Shown: piece after piece, positions 16,596 through 20,142 of the stretch | Layout of the letters: each line of letters begins with the position of its first letter | Numbering within the stretch: the stretch's first letter is position 1 | NCBI GenBank assembly: GCA_040182905.1 | Contig: JARQWU010000193.1 | Location: 1 to 20,142, forward strand | Reading direction: 5' to 3' | DNA from: Barthelona sp. PAP020 | Taxonomy: Eukaryota > Metamonada: BaSk clade | DNA length: 20,142 bases | Notes under the pieces: generated by a model | What the model was told of the DNA's origin: nothing | What the model saw: only the letters and a program-made list of their open reading frames with translations | The model's database searches: none | Translations under genes and position numbers: made by a program

Positions 16596-19500
16596 GCACA
16601 AACTCAAAATCAGATAGTTTTTGCACAAAATGTGAGAATATTATCAAAGAAATTCTCAAAGTGAAACATGACCAACACACTGATGAAACATTGATTTTTG
16701 TATTTCTTTTAAAATATTTGAAAGATTTTTCAAATAACTCAAATTTAATTCAAGATGGAATGAATTATTTTAAGAATTCTGTTATCGTTGGCAAAGGAAG
16801 AGAATTTTATGAAAATATTTTATATTCTGATGTGATAAAGAGTGATGATATTCAATTTGAGTTAATTCAAAATTTTATTACATTGTCTAAATATGTTGAT
16901 TTTGATAGGATTACCCATGAATTAAAAGAATTTGAAAACTTTCTTTTAGATGAGAACAATAAACAAAAACTTGAAATGTTGAAATATTTGAACGAACAAA
17001 TGATCACTTCCAATATTCATATAAAAAATAGAGTTGATTCATATGAGAGATTTTTAATTCTATTTGAAGTTTTCAAAAGTCCAGAAAAACTTATTGTTTT
17101 TGAAAATGAACAACAGATTAGGGATTCATTTACTGTTGAACTTGATTCTTTAACCTTTTTGGTTGAAAAATGGCAACTGAAAAAAAAAAAGAGAGTTGAT
17201 TTGAAACAAGGATTCAAGAATTGGGAAATAGAGCACAAAAGTCGGGTATTCTTCTCACAAAAAGGTTTATTTCAAAAATTATGTCTGCTTAGTTACAATG
17301 ATGCTATTTTCAAGGAGTTAGTTGATAGTTGCCAATTCCAAAGCACTAAAGAAGCCATGACACAAAAATTTGTGGATATAACTATGAATGCAAGACTTGA
17401 AAATGATTGGAAATTTCTCACAAATATACCTGGATGTATTTCAATTCCAGAAAATAAACAACAGAAAACCTACAAGATCACCAGCCTGTCTAAGATTGAT
17501 AGTGTTCCACTTGAAGAATATCAAAGAATTGTGGCTCAAGCAGAAAATATTCATAATATATTGCAATCTGCAGATGTTTTTGCCAAAAAGCTTTGGCAAC
17601 AACAACCTGACAAAGCATCACCAAATCTCTTTTCACTATTTGCAGTCAGATCAAAACAAGAGGGTTTAGAAGACATATATATAACCGGAAACCACTATAG
17701 AGCTTTAACGGGAATAGAACTTTCAAAATTTGTTAATCCCGTTTGGTTCAAAGGCAAGACCGTTGAAAATTTTCAAACGTTTTCACAATTTAACTCATTG
17801 GAAGAAATAAAGAATGAAGTGGGAAAAGGCTTTCGTTTTGCTGTTAAAAATGGAGAAATTAAGCATTTTATTACAAACGTATCAGCTTCTGTTGAAAAAA
17901 GAAAGATTACTTTGACATATTCACCCAATTCTTCAAATTCTGAAAGCAATACAGTAGTTGTTGATAAAAGTATAAACGTTGATGATGTTATTGATATAAG
18001 AACAGACAGCATTTTACCAAATTGGTATGTGTACAATTTTTTAAAAAATATTGATGAAAGTTTTGAGGTAGTTTTATCTGACAGTACTCGTAAGAACTTT
18101 GAAGGTTCTCCTAACTCATTGTTTGTATCAAAAAGAGCTTGCGTTATCTTAGCCTCATCAAATCTTGATTTTTGGAGGTTGGTGATGATTCTTTGTGCTT
18201 GTGGGTATTTGGGAGAAAAAGAAAAGTTGTACCATATTCATTCCAATAGGACAAAGAGTCTTTTTAAAAGAACTCTTTCAGAAAATTTTTCTAAATATCC
18301 TGATTTTCATTTTTCAAGATTTGGGATTGATAAGGGCTATTTTCCTGTTTTTGAAAAAAGTTTTCTTTCAGAATCGATTGAATGGAGTTTTGAACCAATC
18401 CCGCCAAAATTTACATTAAAAGATGATATTGGTAGTAAAATTTTTAAAATTTATGATACATTTAACAATATTGAGATCAAAAAAACGGATAATTTGAAAA
18501 GCAATTTGAATTTTATGTTAGAGAGTCAAAGAATTGGGAAACCGTTATATCTCTATGGAATAGCAGGTACTTCTAAAACGTTTGCCTTTAATATTTTGAG
18601 TTTTTATATAAATCAGGGAAACTTTTCAAAAGTTAATCAATCTTTAACCTTTCTTTGCACACCTCATTCAACTATTGATCAGATAATCATTTTTTTGTAT
18701 AAATGTTACAAATTAAACTGTGTTGTTCTCTTTGATGATAGTCATTTATTGAAGAGGGACGTATTTTTATATTGTCTTTATTGGGTGTATAGATTCAATG
18801 TTTGGAGTGTTTTTACTTCAAATTATTCCCCAGAAGATTTTTTAGCCCAACATAATATTGAACGGTTTGATATGAAACAGCAAATGTGTTGTCGAGAGTC
18901 TTTATTCAATGATAAAGACCGAAAATTATTATTTGGAGAATATTTTGAGACTTTGGGAGATTTGGACTTAAGATTAATTGGTATTAGACCAATAATGGAT
19001 TTTCGTAGTTTGATTCAGCATGGTATGTCCGATGAAATCGCCAAATTCGTATTTAATCCAAATATCGATGCTGAAACGTTTGATTTGGCCACACAATTTG
19101 GTGTTGAAATGTGGAATATAAACAAAGAAAAAAACTCAAGAAGAACAATTGGTGGTGGTGATAAGAAGCAAAGGCAAATTGCCATTATTTGTGATGACTT
19201 TGATTGGGTGATTCTATTGTTGAAACAAACATTTTTCTCCAAACAAAGAGGCAGAGATGATTTCACATTTGATGCCCTGAAAAATGGGGATTATGAAAAA
19301 ATGTTTAAAAGTCTTAAATCTGAGGGAAACACTCTTTTGGTCGAAAATTTCAATCGAATTGAAGGTAGGTTTAGGTCTGTTTTGAATAACGATATATATG
19401 ATGTGCCAAATGGCTTTCAAGTGTTTTTGCCTTCAAATACTGGAATTGAAGTCAAAAAAATTGCCAAAGATGTTTCGTTATTTTGTTATTTTACTACAAA

Positions 19501-20142
19501 TCAATGGAAATGTTATGATGATGCAGCGCAGAGTCGACTTACTCCATTATTTTTATCAACAGAATCAATAATGGCTATTCTTTTGAATCAATGTCCAAAT
19601 ATGAATGATTACAAAAAAAAAAAGGCAATTAATATATACAGTACTTTGAAACAAGCTTTGAAAGGCGCATCATCAAGTTATTTGTTCAATTTGATAATTT
19701 CAAATGAGTCTTTTGATGAAAATGAAATTCTTGCCAATTTGTCAATGGATTGTGTGTATCATTTATGGGAAAAATTAGATAAAGATAAGAAACTGCGCTT
19801 TTGTGAGTATCTCAAACAAATAGATGAAGATTTTCAACTTGATGTTATTTCCTTTGCAAGAGATGAGCTTTTAAGACAATTGTTTGACAGAGTGCGTATC
19901 ACATGGAATGAATTATATTTGGACTCTAACGATTCAGAATTCAATGAAAATAATTTAATATTGCTTGCTTTGATGAATAACGATTCTTTTTTTGAAAGTT
20001 TTAAGAAATTTTTTAATTCTTTTGTTCAAAAATTTGGTGGAAATGATTCTCAAAGAAATAATATTTTGGTTCTATTAAAAGAAAGTGCAATTCATTTCTA
20101 TTACAAGGAACTAAAAATTGAAAATACCATTAGGAGGTCAGG
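16592..20142 (+). CDS. Mysterin (RNF213)-like giant AAA+ protein, 5' part, runs off the window
   Basis: This frame is open for 1183 codons with no stop to the window edge, so the gene is partial at its 3' end. An in-frame TAG at 16541 makes the ATG at 16592 the first start. A CxxC (C11, C14) lies at the start; residues 30-600 are of no recognised type. The AAA core has a P-loop GIAGTSKT (656-663, K662), CTPHST (689-694), Walker B VVLFDDSH with D715/D716, TSN (742-744) as sensor 1, and further on IICDDFDWVILLL and YDDAAQSRL (975-983). RNF213 has the same order in its second active AAA module: GKPGSSKS, CSPHST, VVVLDE, ISN, and finally DPPLLNRF. RNF213 is a dynein-like ATPase and E3 ubiquitin ligase acting on lipid droplets and invading bacteria. 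Here the preceding active module is not visible, and the Walker B Glu is Asp, so ATPase activity is uncertain. Any RING or E3 part would lie beyond the window. Confidence 0.65.
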   Translation, partial: MSTNSKSDSFCTKCENIIKEILKVKHDQHTDETLIFVFLLKYLKDFSNNSNLIQDGMNYFKNSVIVGKGREFYENILYSDVIKSDDIQFELIQNFITLSKYVDFDRITHELKEFENFLLDENNKQKLEMLKYLNEQMITSNIHIKNRVDSYERFLILFEVFKSPEKLIVFENEQQIRDSFTVELDSLTFLVEKWQLKKKKRVDLKQGFKNWEIEHKSRVFFSQKGLFQKLCLLSYNDAIFKELVDSCQFQSTKEAMTQKFVDITMNARLENDWKFLTNIPGCISIPENKQQKTYKITSLSKIDSVPLEEYQRIVAQAENIHNILQSADVFAKKLWQQQPDKASPNLFSLFAVRSKQEGLEDIYITGNHYRALTGIELSKFVNPVWFKGKTVENFQTFSQFNSLEEIKNEVGKGFRFAVKNGEIKHFITNVSASVEKRKITLTYSPNSSNSESNTVVVDKSINVDDVIDIRTDSILPNWYVYNFLKNIDESFEVVLSDSTRKNFEGSPNSLFVSKRACVILASSNLDFWRLVMILCACGYLGEKEKLYHIHSNRTKSLFKRTLSENFSKYPDFHFSRFGIDKGYFPVFEKSFLSESIEWSFEPIPPKFTLKDDIGSKIFKIYDTFNNIEIKKTDNLKSNLNFMLESQRIGKPLYLYGIAGTSKTFAFNILSFYINQGNFSKVNQSLTFLCTPHSTIDQIIIFLYKCYKLNCVVLFDDSHLLKRDVFLYCLYWVYRFNVWSVFTSNYSPEDFLAQHNIERFDMKQQMCCRESLFNDKDRKLLFGEYFETLGDLDLRLIGIRPIMDFRSLIQHGMSDEIAKFVFNPNIDAETFDLATQFGVEMWNINKEKNSRRTIGGGDKKQRQIAIICDDFDWVILLLKQTFFSKQRGRDDFTFDALKNGDYEKMFKSLKSEGNTLLVENFNRIEGRFRSVLNNDIYDVPNGFQVFLPSNTGIEVKKIAKDVSLFCYFTTNQWKCYDDAAQSRLTPLFLSTESIMAILLNQCPNMNDYKKKKAINIYSTLKQALKGASSSYLFNLIISNESFDENEILANLSMDCVYHLWEKLDKDKKLRFCEYLKQIDEDFQLDVISFARDELLRQLFDRVRITWNELYLDSNDSEFNENNLILLALMNNDSFFESFKKFFNSFVQKFGGNDSQRNNILVLLKESAIHFYYKELKIENTIRRS

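Noticed and set aside
17388-17669. Plus-strand frame of 93 codons and other short frames between 17000 and 19420
   Set aside because: All lie inside the long open frame that starts at 16592 and are in other phases.
16592-20142. Dynein heavy chain or midasin as the identity of the giant AAA protein
   Set aside because: The P-loop has Ser before Lys and is followed by CTPHST, which suits RNF213; dynein and midasin loops have the usual GKT and lack that box, and no chain of six tandem modules is seen.
1-20142. tRNA, rRNA, CRISPR array, transposon or viral gene
   Set aside because: Both strands were scanned by eye for cloverleaf arms, conserved rRNA stretches, regular spacer repeats, terminal inverted repeats and transposase or integrase motifs, and none was convincing.

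Overview
The window looks like nuclear DNA of an AT-rich, gene-dense protist with the standard genetic code: TAA, TAG and TGA all end genes here. Six complete protein genes and one partial one are visible, all essentially intron-free. A parabasalid (trichomonad, for example Trichomonas or Tritrichomonas) is the best guess. Two genes have TCAYW initiator-like sites 7-12 bases before the ATG. All six complete genes have a TAAA on or within about 14 bases of the stop, as in the trichomonad polyadenylation signal. A large type I surface-type protein and a legumain are also in keeping. This assignment is inference from sequence style, not a database match.

Layout. 1-1158: AT-rich DNA with no convincing gene. 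1159-2934 (+): a CNOT10-like subunit of the CCR4-NOT mRNA deadenylase complex. 3318-3833 (-): a small SGF29-like tandem Tudor protein, a probable H3K4me3 reader of SAGA-type complexes. 4006-5235 (+): a secreted or lysosomal legumain (C13 peptidase), divergent from the Tudor gene over a very short shared promoter that contains three TCATTT copies at exact 9-base spacing. 5236-5945: non-coding, with a faint possible relic of a coding start. 5946-8471 (+): a seven-repeat WD40 protein with a coiled coil. 8814-14546 (+): a 1910-residue single-pass type I membrane glycoprotein of unknown family. 15051-16385 (+): HMG-CoA synthase of the mevalonate pathway. 16592 to the window end (+): an open frame of at least 1183 codons that never meets a stop.

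The last gene is the most interesting. It carries motifs in the order and spacing of the mysterin/RNF213 giant AAA+ family: a GxxGxSKT P-loop with serine in the usual glycine position, a CTPHST motif, a Walker B ending in DD, a sensor-like TSN, and a late DDAAQSRL motif resembling the DPPLLNRF segment of RNF213. Its expected first active AAA module is not visible upstream, and the C-terminal part lies beyond the window. Its main ATG overlaps the stop of a tiny upstream ORF (ATGA).

The genes do not form an obvious pathway. They are individual housekeeping or trafficking genes, each apparently with its own promoter and 3' signal, as expected for this kind of genome. Family calls rest on recognising motifs by eye; no alignment was run.
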